Shown here: positions 35,829 to 45,618 of the stretch, one piece after another | Position numbering within the stretch: the first letter of the stretch is position 1 | How the letters are laid out: every line of letters starts with the position of its first letter | From: Paracoccaceae bacterium | GTDB taxonomy: Bacteria > Pseudomonadota > Alphaproteobacteria > Rhodobacterales > Rhodobacteraceae | Assembly (NCBI GenBank): GCA_902573175.1 | Contig: CACGIS010000001.1 | Location: 62,001-126,000, forward strand | Direction of reading: 5' to 3' | Length of the DNA stretch: 64,000 nt | The notes under the pieces: generated by a model | Told to the model about the DNA's origin: nothing | Database searches by the model: none | The model's input: only the letters and a program-made list of their open reading frames with translations | Position numbers and translations under genes: made by a program

Positions 35829-37085
35829 ATGTCTTCCACACCCAAAAGCGACTTCTTGAAGATAATGATTGAGCGAGGATTTGTAGCTGATTGTACTGAT
35901 TATGAAGGTCTTGATAGTGCAATAGTTGAAGGAAATATTTCAGCTTACATAGGTTTCGATGCAACTGCTAAATCATTACATGTCGGCAGTTTAATTCAAA
36001 TCATGATGCTACGATGGCTCCAAAAAACAGGAGGGCAACCTATAACCCTCATGGGTGGAGGAACAACTAAAGTCGGTGATCCCTCCTTTAGGGCAGAAGA
36101 AAGGCCTTTACTGGGGGAAACGCAAATTGAAGATAATATATCTGGCATAAAAAGAGTTTTTTCAGCCTATCTTAATTATGGTGATAAATCAGATGACGCC
36201 CTAATGATAAATAATGATGAATGGCTATCTAGTTTGAATTACTTGGAATTTCTTCGGGATGTTGGACGCCACTTTAGTGTAAATAGAATGTTAAGTTTTG
36301 AGAGTGTCAAATCACGCTTAGACAGAGAGCAAAGCCTTTCATTCTTAGAATTTAATTACATGATACTTCAGGCATATGATTTTTATGAGCTTAACAAAAG
36401 GTATGGCTGCAAACTCCAAATGGGGGGCTCAGATCAGCTCGGAAATATTATAAACGGTATGGAATTAACTCGTCGCATTTCTGACGCACGAGTTTTTGGG
36501 CTCACCTCTCCTTTGCTGACAACTTCTGACGGCAAAAAAATGGGAAAATCTCAGGACGGTGCTATTTGGTTAAATTCGAGTATGCTTTCCCCATATGAAT
36601 TTTGGCAGTTTTGGCGAAATACGTCAGATGCAGATGTGGCCCGTTTTTTAAAATTATACACGGAACTACCTTTAGATGAGTGTAGTGTCCTTGGTAAACT
36701 CGAAGGTTCCGAAATCAATGATGCCAAAGTTGTATTAGCCAATGAGGTCACAAAACTTCTGCACGGAAGAGATGCTGCAAATGCGGCAGCCAAAACATCT
36801 GCAGAAGTTTTCGAAAAGGGCGGTATCGGAGAAGATTTACCAACTTTTACATTTGAGCAAAGAGAAGTATATGACGGCTTACCAATAGTCCAAGCCTTTG
36901 TTAAAGCAGGGTTAGCCAAGTCTGGAAAAGAAGCAAAACGTTTAATTTCCGAAAATGGTGCCAGACTTGATGACGAATTAGTCACAAGCACAAGTTTAAT
37001 CCTTACTTCCGAAATGCTGGCTAGGCCTGTAAAGCTTTCTGCTGGAAAAAAGCGCCACGCCCTTTTGACTGTTATTTCCAGCTAA
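35829..37085 (+). CDS. tyrS: Tyrosyl-tRNA synthetase
   Basis: A 418-residue class I synthetase of the TyrRS-I type. The HIGH-like motif is [11 protein letters not shown], the tyrosine pocket region is [13 protein letters not shown] with [11 protein letters not shown], and the KMSKS loop reads KKMGKS. The C-terminal S4 RNA-binding domain spans about residues 350-415 ([16 protein letters not shown]). GAGG (35819-35822) is 6 nt before the ATG. It is monocistronic, divergent from zwf. Confidence 0.96.
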   Translation: MSSTPKSDFLKIMIERGFVADCTDYEGLDSAIVEGNISAYIGFDATAKSLHVGSLIQIMMLRWLQKTGGQPITLMGGGTTKVGDPSFRAEERPLLGETQIEDNISGIKRVFSAYLNYGDKSDDALMINNDEWLSSLNYLEFLRDVGRHFSVNRMLSFESVKSRLDREQSLSFLEFNYMILQAYDFYELNKRYGCKLQMGGSDQLGNIINGMELTRRISDARVFGLTSPLLTTSDGKKMGKSQDGAIWLNSSMLSPYEFWQFWRNTSDADVARFLKLYTELPLDECSVLGKLEGSEINDAKVVLANEVTKLLHGRDAANAAAKTSAEVFEKGGIGEDLPTFTFEQREVYDGLPIVQAFVKAGLAKSGKEAKRLISENGARLDDELVTSTSLILTSEMLARPVKLSAGKKRHALLTVISS

Positions 37086-37140
37086 ATGTACAGAGTTTTT
37101 TGAAAATTTGAGTGCTAATAGTGTTCGTTAAAAAAATTAC

Positions 37141-37686
37141 TTAACGTGACACCTCCACAGAGACCATCTTGTCAGGTTCGCCTAAAACTGCTCCGTTTGG
37201 CCCCTTACCTATCTTTATTTGATCGACAACTTCCATTCCGGTTTCAACCCTTCCTATAACCGTGTATTGGCCATTTAAAAAGTATCCAGGTTCAAACATT
37301 ATAAAAAACTGACTATTGGCACTATTTGGGTCCTGAGTTCGGGCCATACCAACAATACCCCTATCAAATTTTATATCAGAAAATTCAGCTGGCAAGTCAG
37401 GCAGCGCTGATCCACCACGACCTGCAAAAGCTATATCTCCTCCAGCCTTGCCATATTCAACGTCGCCAGTTTGCGCCATAAAACCTTCAATTACACGATG
37501 GAAAACAACGTTATTATACTGTCCCTGTTCTGCGAGTTTTAAAATTTGAGCAACGTGTAATGGGGCAACATCTTCAAAAAGGTCAATTTCTATCTGTCCC
37601 TGTGCAGTTCCGGCAATAGTAATTTTTAAACTTGATGCAAAAACTGGAGACCCAAATAAAATTAAAAAATATAAGACTTTATACAT
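37141..37686 (-). CDS. Periplasmic peptidyl-prolyl cis-trans isomerase (cyclophilin)
   Basis: A cyclophilin of 181 residues with an N-terminal signal peptide (MYKVLYFLILFGSPVFA, cleavage after SPVFA likely). The catalytic fold shows VVFHRVIEGFMAQTGD, SALPDLPAEFSD and NSANSQFFIM, followed by YTVIGRVETGMEVVDQI. Proline isomerisation of exported proteins is the expected job. The ATG at 37686 overlaps the stop of the cytoplasmic paralogue (ATGTATAA); a TTG 9 nt upstream is a weaker alternative. The pair looks like a tandem duplication that split by compartment. Confidence 0.9.
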   Translation of the reverse strand: MYKVLYFLILFGSPVFASSLKITIAGTAQGQIEIDLFEDVAPLHVAQILKLAEQGQYNNVVFHRVIEGFMAQTGDVEYGKAGGDIAFAGRGGSALPDLPAEFSDIKFDRGIVGMARTQDPNSANSQFFIMFEPGYFLNGQYTVIGRVETGMEVVDQIKIGKGPNGAVLGEPDKMVSVEVSR

Positions 37687-38185
37687 CAGCCGCAACCTTA
37701 ACGCTCACCATCCTATCTGGATTTGCAGGCGGTTCGCCTCTAACAATTTCATCCACGAGGTCCATGCCATCTATTACCCTCCCATAAACTGTATATTGGC
37801 GATTTAAAAAATGGTTGTCGTTAAAATTTATAAAAAATTGGCTATTAGCACTATCCGGGTTCTGGCTTCGAGCAGCTCCTAAAGTACCTCTGTCATGAGG
37901 AATTCCTGAAAACTCCGCCTTCAAGTTAGGTAACTCCGATCCTCCTGTACCTGCTCTATGTGGCTGATATTCATTTTCCATGTTTCCATATTCAACATCA
38001 CCTGTTTGCGCCATAAAGCCTTCAATAACGCGATGAAAAGAAACATTATCATATTTACCTGATCGCGCCAATTCCTTCATTCGGTCACAATGGCCTGGTG
38101 CTATATCTGGCAAAAGCTCAATTGTAACGGTCCCATTCTTTAATTCCATTAAGATTGTATTCTCTGCATCTTTAATTTTAGCCAT
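37679..38185 (-). CDS. ppiB: Cytoplasmic peptidyl-prolyl cis-trans isomerase (cyclophilin)
   Basis: A 168-residue cyclophilin without a signal peptide, therefore cytoplasmic. It has VSFHRVIEGFMAQTGDVEYG, SELPNLKAEFSG, the NSQFFINF core and YTVYGRVIDGMDLVDEI. AAAAGGAG precedes the ATG at 38185 well. Its stop is overlapped by the start of the periplasmic paralogue, which it closely resembles, so the two form a coupled operon. Divergent from pgk. Confidence 0.93.
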   Translation of the reverse strand: MAKIKDAENTILMELKNGTVTIELLPDIAPGHCDRMKELARSGKYDNVSFHRVIEGFMAQTGDVEYGNMENEYQPHRAGTGGSELPNLKAEFSGIPHDRGTLGAARSQNPDSANSQFFINFNDNHFLNRQYTVYGRVIDGMDLVDEIVRGEPPANPDRMVSVKVAADV

Positions 38186-38304
38186 CGGTAACTCCTTTTA
38201 AAATTTTCCTCTTCCTACGCTTTACAAACCATAAGAACAAGATATGGCTTGACGCAGTATTAAAGTCTGCTGAAAAAGCTTATATTTTAACGTGAGTAAA
38301 TGTG

Positions 38305-39495
38305 ATGTCTTGGAAAACGCTTTGCCAAATGGATTTACACGGGAAACGTGTTCTAACTCGGGTAGACCTTAATGTGCCAATGGTTGATGGGAAAATTGCT
38401 GACGCAACACGCATTGAAAAAATAGTTCCCACAATAAACGAGATTATCAAGAAAGGTGGGACTCCTATTTTACTTGCCCATATGGGACGACCTAAAGGCG
38501 AGAGACATCAAAACCTAAGCCTCTCACAGCTTCAGGAAGAATTGGAAAATTATTTTAAGTCCAAAGTTATTTTTGCTGCAGAGTGCATTGGGCCTAGCGT
38601 CAAAACTGCTCTTAAAATTGTAAAACAAGGCGAAATTATATTACTTGAAAACACCCGCTTTTATGCAGAAGAAGAAGAAAATGACCCCAAGTTTGCTGCC
38701 TCGCTAGCAGCACTGGCTGATATTTTTTGTAATGATGCTTTCTCAGCATCTCATAGAGCCCACGCAAGCACAACTGGTTTAGCAAAATATTTACCTTCAT
38801 GCGCTGGGAGATTGATGGAATCAGAACTTAAAGCTTTAGAAAGTGTTTTAGGCCAACCCAAACGACCTGTCGCTACCCTAGTTGGTGGCGCTAAAATTTC
38901 TACAAAAATTGCACTACTGGAAAATCTAATAGAAAAGATGGATAGTATTATCATAGGCGGAGCTATGGCTAATACCTTTCTTTTTTCAAAAGGATTTAAT
39001 ATTGGCCAATCATTAATAGAAGAAAGTTTAAAGCCGACTGCACTAAAAATTCTTAGCAAAGCAAAAAAATTTTCATGCAATATCATTTTACCAACCGATC
39101 TCATTGTTGCAAAAGAGTTATCAAAAAACACACCCACATCAGTTGTTTCAGCTGACCAATGTCCAGAAAACTATATGATACTAGATGCGGGACCATCAAC
39201 AGTCGATAACATAAAACAATGTATAGGTAGTGCTGAAACACTTTTATGGAATGGGCCATTAGGTGCGTTTGAGGTCCCTCCTTTTGATCAAGCCACCAGT
39301 CAGGCTGCTAAATTTGCCTCTGAAAGGACAAAAAACGGTAATTTAATATCAGTCGCAGGCGGTGGAGATACTGTAGCAGCTCTAAATAAAGCCGGTGTTA
39401 CCGAGTCATTCACCTACGTTTCAACAGCGGGCGGTGCATTTTTAGAATGGCTGGAAGGTAAGGAGTTACCTGGAGTTCTCTGCCTTACGAAATAA
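38305..39495 (+). CDS. pgk: Phosphoglycerate kinase
   Basis: A 396-residue glycolytic kinase moving phosphate from 1,3-bisphosphoglycerate to ADP. Motifs: VLTRVDLNVPMVDGKIADATR, the LLAHMGRPKG loop, NDAFSASHRAHAST and the C-terminal VAGGGDTVAALNKAG followed by YVSTAGGAFLEWLEG. I prefer ATG 38305 over the GTG codon before it. It faces the divergent cyclophilin pair, and the class I aldolase follows after 103 nt. Confidence 0.96.
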   Translation: MSWKTLCQMDLHGKRVLTRVDLNVPMVDGKIADATRIEKIVPTINEIIKKGGTPILLAHMGRPKGERHQNLSLSQLQEELENYFKSKVIFAAECIGPSVKTALKIVKQGEIILLENTRFYAEEEENDPKFAASLAALADIFCNDAFSASHRAHASTTGLAKYLPSCAGRLMESELKALESVLGQPKRPVATLVGGAKISTKIALLENLIEKMDSIIIGGAMANTFLFSKGFNIGQSLIEESLKPTALKILSKAKKFSCNIILPTDLIVAKELSKNTPTSVVSADQCPENYMILDAGPSTVDNIKQCIGSAETLLWNGPLGAFEVPPFDQATSQAAKFASERTKNGNLISVAGGGDTVAALNKAGVTESFTYVSTAGGAFLEWLEGKELPGVLCLTK

Positions 39496-39598
39496 AATCT
39501 CCATCATTATTATTTTTGATAAATTATGGTAGCGCAATCAGGATTGAATTGTATTTCACAGTCTCTTAAATCTTTTCTCAAGCAGAAAGGAAAATATC

Positions 39599-40489
39599 TT
39601 GAATAAAACTGAACAGCTAGAAAGAATACGGACAGATAAAGGCTTTATAGCTGCGTTAGACCAAAGCGGAGGGTCCACACCTAAAGCTCTCCGATTATAT
39701 GGAATTTCCGAAGATCAATACCAAGATGAACAAGAAATGTTCGATCTAATACATGATATGCGAACGAGAATAATCACAAGCCCCTCTTTTAGCCAGAGCC
39801 ACATAATTGGAGCAATATTATTCGAACAAACTATGGAGCGGGTTATCTCTGGGATGCCAACCGCTGATTATCTCTGGAAAACAAAAAAAATTGTTCCATT
39901 TTTAAAGATTGATAAGGGATTAAAAGATCCAAAAGATGGTGTCCGCCTTATGAAAGATATACCAGATTTGCGTGAAACTTTAAAAAAAGCCTCAGAACAT
40001 GGCATTTTCGGAACTAAAATGAGATCCGTTATCGATGAAGACAACGCCTCAGGAATAGATAAAATTGTAAACCAGCAATTTGAATTTGGAAAAATAATTT
40101 TGGATTCCGGTTTAACACCCATTATTGAACCAGAAGTAACCATAAACATTTCTCAAAAATCAAAAGCTGAAGAAATTCTTAAAAAAAGTTTAATAAAATA
40201 TTTATGTAAACTAGAACCCAAACAAAATGTTTTACTAAAATTAACCCTTCCAGAAAAACACAACTTTTATAAAGATTTAGTTAATCATCCAAATGTTTTG
40301 AGAGTTGTTGCATTATCTGGAGGTTATTCACTTGCAGAAGCCAACAAACGCTTAGAAGAAAATTCTGGTGTAGTCGCCTCCTTTTCTAGAGCATTAACGC
40401 AAAGCTTATTTGTTCATCAAAATGCCGACGAATTTAATTTGGCGTTGAAAGAAGCTATATCTGCAATTTCGGCTGCATCAGAAACTTAA
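39599..40489 (+). CDS. Fructose-bisphosphate aldolase, class I
   Basis: A 296-residue class I (Schiff-base) aldolase of the short bacterial type. It carries GFIAALDQSGGSTPKALRLY, the KIVPFLKIDKGL segment with a candidate active-site lysine, FGTKMRSVI, and LTPIIEPEVTIN. It cleaves fructose-1,6-bisphosphate to triose phosphates without a metal ion. Start TTG at 39599 with AAAGGAAAA just upstream. Following pgk, it completes a small glycolytic group; transcription may be shared with pgk. Confidence 0.9.
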   Translation: MNKTEQLERIRTDKGFIAALDQSGGSTPKALRLYGISEDQYQDEQEMFDLIHDMRTRIITSPSFSQSHIIGAILFEQTMERVISGMPTADYLWKTKKIVPFLKIDKGLKDPKDGVRLMKDIPDLRETLKKASEHGIFGTKMRSVIDEDNASGIDKIVNQQFEFGKIILDSGLTPIIEPEVTINISQKSKAEEILKKSLIKYLCKLEPKQNVLLKLTLPEKHNFYKDLVNHPNVLRVVALSGGYSLAEANKRLEENSGVVASFSRALTQSLFVHQNADEFNLALKEAISAISAASET

Positions 40490-40521
40490 ATTAAAAAAAA
40501 ATGATTTTTTTTCATTTAAGG

Positions 40522-40549
40522 GATTCCCTTGCGAATCATTATGTGATTC
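40522..40549. promoter_or_regulatory. Cluster of three GANTC (CcrM-type) sites before ftsB
   Basis: GATTC at 40522-40526, GAATC at 40533-40537 and GATTC at 40545-40549 fall within 28 bp, 41 nt before the ftsB ATG. GANTC is the site methylated by CcrM in alphaproteobacteria, where it can time cell-cycle promoters. The last two also form the inverted repeat GAATCA-N5-TGATTC. The sites are seen; methylation and effect are inferred. Confidence 0.45.
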
Positions 40550-40589
40550 TATCGACCTAGTCCTTCTCGTTGGGCAATAAAGGTAGGTT

Positions 40590-40892
40590 ATGAATTCAGC
40601 TAGATTATCAATCCCATGGGTAATGTTGGCAGTATTTGCTGTAACATTGATGCTTGGTCTTTATTTCACTTTTGCTGCAGTGCAAGGTGACTATGGATTA
40701 TTTAGAAGAGCAGAAATATTAAGTGATGCCAAAAAATTAGAAGCAGAACTTACGGTGCTTAAAAGTGAGGTTGATAAAATGCGCAATCTAACTTTGAGAA
40801 TGTCAGATGAGTATCTAGACTTAGACCTTTTAGATGAACAAGCGCGATACATACTAGGTCAAATTCGTTCTGACGAAGTAATAATTCAATAA
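40590..40892 (+). CDS. ftsB: Septum formation initiator protein FtsB-like
   Basis: A 100-residue bitopic protein: one membrane helix (about residues 9-30, PWVMLAVFAVTLMLGLYF) followed by a heptad-like coiled coil (AEILSDAKKLEAELTVLKSE) and a short conserved end around LDLLDEQARYILG. FtsB joins FtsL and FtsQ in activating septal wall synthesis. GTAGG precedes the ATG. Its position between aldolase and pdhA is usual in Rhodobacterales. Confidence 0.87.
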   Translation: MNSARLSIPWVMLAVFAVTLMLGLYFTFAAVQGDYGLFRRAEILSDAKKLEAELTVLKSEVDKMRNLTLRMSDEYLDLDLLDEQARYILGQIRSDEVIIQ

Positions 40893-41018
40893 GTTTAGTC
40901 TTTGAGTGATCTTCCAATTAAAAAAATTAAAAATAAAAGCTGATAATTTTATAGCTTTTCATCAGCTATTTTACATTTTTTAAGCATTTTTTATTTTGCT
41001 ATCGCATTTTCCAATTAA

Positions 41019-41049
41019 ATAGTTTAAAGATAGTTTAACGCTAAACTAT
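41019..41049. promoter_or_regulatory. Operator-like repeat cluster immediately before pdhA
   Basis: ATAGTTTA occurs at 41019-41026 and again at 41030-41037, and its exact complement TAAACTAT at 41042-41049 after a 4-nt ACGC spacer. The last two form a perfect 8-bp inverted repeat ending 16 nt before the pdhA ATG, right next to the ribosome binding site. It could bind a repressor or fold into an RNA hairpin that affects translation. Confidence 0.5.
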
Positions 41050-41065
41050 TTTGGGGTGAGCTCCT

Positions 41066-42055
41066 ATGACGTCTCGCAAAGTTTCAAAAAAAACTAACGT
41101 AAACAAACAAGAATTACTCTCTTTTTATAAGGATATGCTTTTAATTAGGCGGTTTGAGGAAAAAGCTGGTCAGCTCTATGGAATGGGTTTAATAGGTGGC
41201 TTTTGCCACCTTTACATAGGTCAAGAGGCTGTTGTTGTTGGGCTAGAGGCTTCAGCAGAAGAGGGAGATAAAAGAATAACTTCCTATCGTGACCACGGGC
41301 ATATGCTTGCTTGCGGTATGGATCCTAATGGTGTCATGGCTGAACTCACAGGCAGAGCTGGGGGTTACTCTAAAGGAAAAGGCGGTTCAATGCATATGTT
41401 CAGCAAAGAGAAGAATTTCTATGGCGGGCATGGAATTGTTGGAGCACAAGTTCCTCTTGGAGCTGGACTAGCTTTTGCAGATAAATATTTAGAAAATGAT
41501 AGAGTAACTTTTACTTATTTTGGCGATGGTGCAGCCAACCAAGGTCAAGTCTATGAGACTTTTAATATGGCGTCTCTTTGGAAACTACCGGTAATCTTCG
41601 TAATTGAAAATAATCAATACGCTATGGGTACATCCCAACTACGGTCAACCTCAACACCAGACATTTACACTAGAGGTTCTGGTTTTGATATACCCGGAGA
41701 GGCCGTTGATGGGATGGATGTTCTTTCTGTAAAAGCAGCCGGAGATAAAGCAGTTAAACACTGCCGCGCTGGTAAAGGTCCCTATATTCTGGAAATCAAA
41801 ACTTATCGATACCGAGGACACTCGATGTCTGATCCTGCAAAATACAGAACTCGTGAGGAGGTTCAAAAAATGCGGGAAGAACGGGATGCAATCGAAAATA
41901 TTAGATCTATTTTACTAACTGGCAACCATGCAAGTGAAGATGACTTAAAGTCGATTGATAAGGAAATTAAGAAAATCGTAAATGAATCTGCGGAATTTGC
42001 CAAAGCCAGCCCTGAACCAGAACTTAATGAACTTTACACTGATATTTACGCGTGA
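41066..42055 (+). CDS. pdhA: Pyruvate dehydrogenase E1 component, alpha subunit
   Basis: A 329-residue ThDP-binding E1-alpha. It has FCHLYIGQEAVVVGLEA, the HGHMLACGMD loop, GKGGSMHMFS and the ThDP motif TYFGDGAANQGQVYETFNMA ending in VIENNQYAMG; the phosphorylation-loop equivalent is RYRGHSMSDPAKYR. With PdhB it decarboxylates pyruvate and reduces the lipoyl group. GGGGTGAG lies just upstream of the ATG. It is first in pdhA-pdhB-pdhC (11- and 12-nt gaps), behind an operator-like repeat. Confidence 0.96.
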   Translation: MTSRKVSKKTNVNKQELLSFYKDMLLIRRFEEKAGQLYGMGLIGGFCHLYIGQEAVVVGLEASAEEGDKRITSYRDHGHMLACGMDPNGVMAELTGRAGGYSKGKGGSMHMFSKEKNFYGGHGIVGAQVPLGAGLAFADKYLENDRVTFTYFGDGAANQGQVYETFNMASLWKLPVIFVIENNQYAMGTSQLRSTSTPDIYTRGSGFDIPGEAVDGMDVLSVKAAGDKAVKHCRAGKGPYILEIKTYRYRGHSMSDPAKYRTREEVQKMREERDAIENIRSILLTGNHASEDDLKSIDKEIKKIVNESAEFAKASPEPELNELYTDIYA

Positions 42056-42066
42056 GGGGATAGCAA

Positions 42067-43428
42067 ATGACAACTGAAATTTTAATGCCCGCCCTATCAC
42101 CAACAATGGAAGAGGGAACCTTGGCAAAATGGTTAGTCAAAGAAGGCGACAAAGTCTCTGCAGGTGATATCCTCGCAGAGATAGAAACTGATAAAGCAAC
42201 CATGGAATTTGAAGCAGTTGATGAAGGAACCATTAGCAGAATATTAGTTTCGGAAGGTTCGGAAGGCATTAAAGTTAATAGCGCAATAGCTATATTAGCC
42301 GATGATGGAGAGAATATTTCGGACTTGGAGTTAAGCGATATATCAAATGAAAAACAGACCCTTGCAGACACTAAAAATTCAAAACTAAAAGTAGAAACAT
42401 CTACCATAGAGTCGATCTCTGAACCCGAATGGACCGATGCGACAAAGGTTAATCAGAAAACCGTCAGAGAAGCCCTGAGGGATGCTATGGCTGAAGAGAT
42501 GCGGCGCGATGAAAAAGTTTTTCTTATCGGAGAAGAGGTTGCTGAATACCAAGGGGCATATAAAGTCAGCCAAGGACTACTTGAAGAATTCGGTTCAAAA
42601 AGGGTTATCGACACTCCAATTACTGAGCATGGCTTTGCTGGCATAGCTACTGGCGCTTCTTTCGCTGGACTAAGGCCTATTGTTGAGTTTATGACCTTCA
42701 ATTTCGCCATGCAGGCAATCGATCAGATTGTAAACTCTGCAGCAAAAACACTTTATATGTCTGGCGGCCAGATGGGAGCGCCAATGGTATTTCGTGGGCC
42801 AAATGGAGCAGCAGCCAGAGTTGGCGCACAACACAGTCAAGACTACACATCTTGGTATGCCCATATCCCGGGTCTTAAAGTAGCAGCGCCATATTCCGCG
42901 TCAGATGCCAAGGGCTTACTAAAATCAGCGATTAGGGATGATAATCCAGTAATCTTTCTTGAAAATGAAATTCTTTATGGGCGTAGCTTTGATCTGCCTG
43001 ATATCGAAGACTATATTATCCCATTCGGTAAAGCGAGAATTTGGCGTAAAGGAACCGACCTCACCATAGTCTCGTTTGGTATTGGTATGCAATACGCACT
43101 AAAAGCCGCGGAAGAGTTAGCTGCACAGGGAATAGAAGCGGAAGTTTTAGATTTAAGAACTATTAGGCCAATTGACTACGAAACAATAATTCAGTCGGTC
43201 TCTAAAACAAATCGTTGTATTACAGTAGAAGAAGGTTTTCCCGTTGTCTCAATAGGAAATCATTTATCCGCCTATGTAATGGAACACGCATTTGATTATC
43301 TAGATGCACCTATAATAAATTGTACTGGCAAGGACGTGCCTATGCCTTACGCCGCAAATTTAGAAAAGCTTGCTCTTGTTACGACTGAAGAAGTCGTTAG
43401 TGCAGCAAAAAAAGTTTGCTATCGATAA
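42067..43428 (+). CDS. pdhB: Pyruvate dehydrogenase E1 component, beta subunit, with lipoyl domain
   Basis: A 453-residue E1-beta. Residues 1-80 are a lipoyl domain with the lipoylation loop [17 protein letters not shown]; an acidic linker (about 80-120) follows; then the transketolase-like body with [54 protein letters not shown] and the C-terminal swivel domain. An N-terminal lipoyl domain on E1-beta is a known alphaproteobacterial and mitochondrial-lineage oddity. The lipoyl domain closely resembles that of the adjacent pdhC, pointing to duplication. Confidence 0.96.
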   Translation: MTTEILMPALSPTMEEGTLAKWLVKEGDKVSAGDILAEIETDKATMEFEAVDEGTISRILVSEGSEGIKVNSAIAILADDGENISDLELSDISNEKQTLADTKNSKLKVETSTIESISEPEWTDATKVNQKTVREALRDAMAEEMRRDEKVFLIGEEVAEYQGAYKVSQGLLEEFGSKRVIDTPITEHGFAGIATGASFAGLRPIVEFMTFNFAMQAIDQIVNSAAKTLYMSGGQMGAPMVFRGPNGAAARVGAQHSQDYTSWYAHIPGLKVAAPYSASDAKGLLKSAIRDDNPVIFLENEILYGRSFDLPDIEDYIIPFGKARIWRKGTDLTIVSFGIGMQYALKAAEELAAQGIEAEVLDLRTIRPIDYETIIQSVSKTNRCITVEEGFPVVSIGNHLSAYVMEHAFDYLDAPIINCTGKDVPMPYAANLEKLALVTTEEVVSAAKKVCYR

Positions 43429-43440
43429 AGGAGAGTATCA

Positions 43441-44727
43441 GTGTCTGTGAATATATTAATGCCTGCACTTTCGCCAACAATGGAAGAAGGCACTCTCGCT
43501 AAGTGGCTTGTTAAAGAGGGGGATAGGATACAAAGCGGGGATCTTATTGCTGAAATTGAAACCGATAAGGCAACTATGGAATTTGAAGCTGTTGATGAGG
43601 GAATTATCGGCAGACTTTTAGTCTCTGAAGGTAGCGAGGGTGTCAAAGTTAACAGTCCAATTGCTGTTATTTTAGATGATGATGAAGAACTCAAAGTGAG
43701 TGAAACAGCAGATCTGGTTGTGGAGACAGAACAAACAAAGTCAGAAGTCGCTACAGAAGAAGTGGCGGAAATTCAAAAACCTTCAATGAATGCCGTTCAG
43801 ACTTCCAGTACGCGAGTCTTCGCTACACCTCTCGCAAGAAGATTAGCTAGAGAAAAAGGCATTGATTTGGGAAGTATTAGCGGTTCTGGTCCTCATGGGA
43901 GAATAGTAAAAACTGATATTTTAGAAATAAACGTCTCTAGCGTTGATACCAATCAAGAAAGTTTGGCAAACCCGGTTTTAAGAACTAATGTTCAACAAGC
44001 TTCTGGGTCGTCAATAACAAATCTTTACGCTGACAGAGAATTTAAAGAAATTCCTCTCAACAGTATGAGAAAAACAGTTGCTTCTAGGCTAACGGAAGCA
44101 AAACAAAATATTCCACACTTTTACCTTAGAAAAGAAGCTAGAATAGACGAATTATTACAAGTAAGAGCAAGATTGAACGCACATTTGGCGGAAAAAAATA
44201 ATAAACTTTCAATTAACGATTTTATTATAAAATCCTGCGCTTTAGCACTGCAATCGGTGCCAACTGCGAATGCCATCTGGGCCGAGGACAAAATTCTTCA
44301 ACTTAAACCTTCTGATATTGCAGTAGCTGTTTCCGTAGAGGATGGGCTTTTTACGCCCATTATACGAGATGCCAATACTAAAAGCTTATCAAATATTTCA
44401 AAAGAAATGAAAGAATTGGCTGATAAAGCTCGCTCCAAAAAGCTCATGCCAAGTGAATATCAAGGAGGAAGTTTTTCAATTTCGAACCTTGGCATGTTTG
44501 GAGTAGATAATTTTGATGCCGTTATAAATCCTCCTCATGGAGCCATACTAGCAGTTGGTAGAGGTCTTCAAAAACCAATAGTAAATGAAGATGAATCTAT
44601 TTCAGTGGCCAATTTGATGTCCCTTACTCTTTCCGTAGATCATCGTGTGATTGATGGCGCTCTGGGCGCCAAATTGCTCCAAAATATTACCAAATACCTT
44701 GAAGACCCAGTACTCATGTTAACGTGA
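43441..44727 (+). CDS. pdhC: Dihydrolipoyl acetyltransferase E2 of pyruvate dehydrogenase
   Basis: A 428-residue E2. Domains: one lipoyl domain (residues 2-78, loop [17 protein letters not shown]), a flexible acidic linker, the E3/E1-binding domain (about 125-160, [20 protein letters not shown]), a second linker, and the catalytic acetyltransferase core ending with [20 protein letters not shown], where the His and Asp act in acetyl transfer. Starts with GTG at 43441 behind AAAGGAGAG. E3 (lpd) is not present in the window. It converges on cysE, 3 nt apart. Confidence 0.96.
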   Translation: MSVNILMPALSPTMEEGTLAKWLVKEGDRIQSGDLIAEIETDKATMEFEAVDEGIIGRLLVSEGSEGVKVNSPIAVILDDDEELKVSETADLVVETEQTKSEVATEEVAEIQKPSMNAVQTSSTRVFATPLARRLAREKGIDLGSISGSGPHGRIVKTDILEINVSSVDTNQESLANPVLRTNVQQASGSSITNLYADREFKEIPLNSMRKTVASRLTEAKQNIPHFYLRKEARIDELLQVRARLNAHLAEKNNKLSINDFIIKSCALALQSVPTANAIWAEDKILQLKPSDIAVAVSVEDGLFTPIIRDANTKSLSNISKEMKELADKARSKKLMPSEYQGGSFSISNLGMFGVDNFDAVINPPHGAILAVGRGLQKPIVNEDESISVANLMSLTLSVDHRVIDGALGAKLLQNITKYLEDPVLMLT

Positions 44728-44730
44728 CTA

Positions 44731-45540
44731 TCAGTCCGACGACAGTATCTGATCCATTTTGATTGAAGGAGTGCTACAACCAGCCTCACCAACTATTTTA
44801 GCCGGAACCCCCGCGACAGTTTTCTTAGGTGGTATCTCTTGTAATACAACCGAGCCTGCTGCGATACGAGAGCAACTTCCAACTTTTATATTGCCTAGCA
44901 CCTTAGCACCAGCGCCTACCATCACACCATCACCTATTTTTGGATGACGATCCTCTTCTTCCTTACCAGTGCCACCTAAAGTAACCGAATGGAGCATAGA
45001 GACATTATCACCAACAACCGATGTTTCACCAATTACGATCGAATGCGCATGATCTATCATCAATCCTTTTCCAATTTTTGCTGCTGGATGTATGTCTATT
45101 CCAAAAACCTCTGAGGTTCTCATTTGGAAAAAACATGCCATATCCCTTTGATTATTAATCCAAAGCCAGTTTGAAACCCGATACGCTTGGACTGCAAGGA
45201 AGCCCTTGAAATACAAAAGAGGCTGCATATACCTGTTACAGGCTGGGTCCCTATCTACCACCGCCATAACATCGGCTCTCGCAGCAGTTGCAATCTGCGG
45301 ATCGTTAGAAATAGCCTTGCTGCAGATATCTCTCAGAGTTTGCTCGGAAATTTCAGCTGATGCTAATTTGGAAGCAATCCGATGGGCTAAAGCGTTCTCA
45401 AAGCTTGGATGTTGAAGGATACTAGTTTGAATAAATCCACCAATCGCTGGCTCTGCTATCACAGCATCTTCTGCCTCATTACGCAATCTATCCCAAACAG
45501 GATCTAACTGAACATATTTTTCTTCTAAATTCACCATCAA
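44731..45540 (-). CDS. cysE: Serine O-acetyltransferase
   Basis: A 269-residue SAT, activating serine with acetyl-CoA for cysteine synthesis. The helical N-domain includes DPVWDRLRNEAEDA and the DPACNRYMQPLLYFKGFLA stretch; the C-terminal left-handed beta helix has hexapeptide repeats, with the active-site IDHAHSIVIGETSVVGDN and LGGTGKEEEDRHPKIGDG. The C-terminal tail (last ten residues IKMDQILSSD) does not end in Ile, so the classic docking tail for cysteine synthase is not obvious. cysK is not nearby. Confidence 0.94.
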   Translation of the reverse strand: MMVNLEEKYVQLDPVWDRLRNEAEDAVIAEPAIGGFIQTSILQHPSFENALAHRIASKLASAEISEQTLRDICSKAISNDPQIATAARADVMAVVDRDPACNRYMQPLLYFKGFLAVQAYRVSNWLWINNQRDMACFFQMRTSEVFGIDIHPAAKIGKGLMIDHAHSIVIGETSVVGDNVSMLHSVTLGGTGKEEEDRHPKIGDGVMVGAGAKVLGNIKVGSCSRIAAGSVVLQEIPPKKTVAGVPAKIVGEAGCSTPSIKMDQILSSD

Positions 45541-45618
45541 CTGAACCCTTCGTTACTTTGTACATATAGTGTTGAAACCTTCAAATCTCAACAACTTCAT
45601 AAAATCGATTGCTGAGAT

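Noticed and set aside
40490-40520. Terminator after the aldolase gene
   Set aside because: AAATGA and TCATTT can pair around a T-run, but the stem is all weak pairs save one G-C and no T-run follows on the plus strand.
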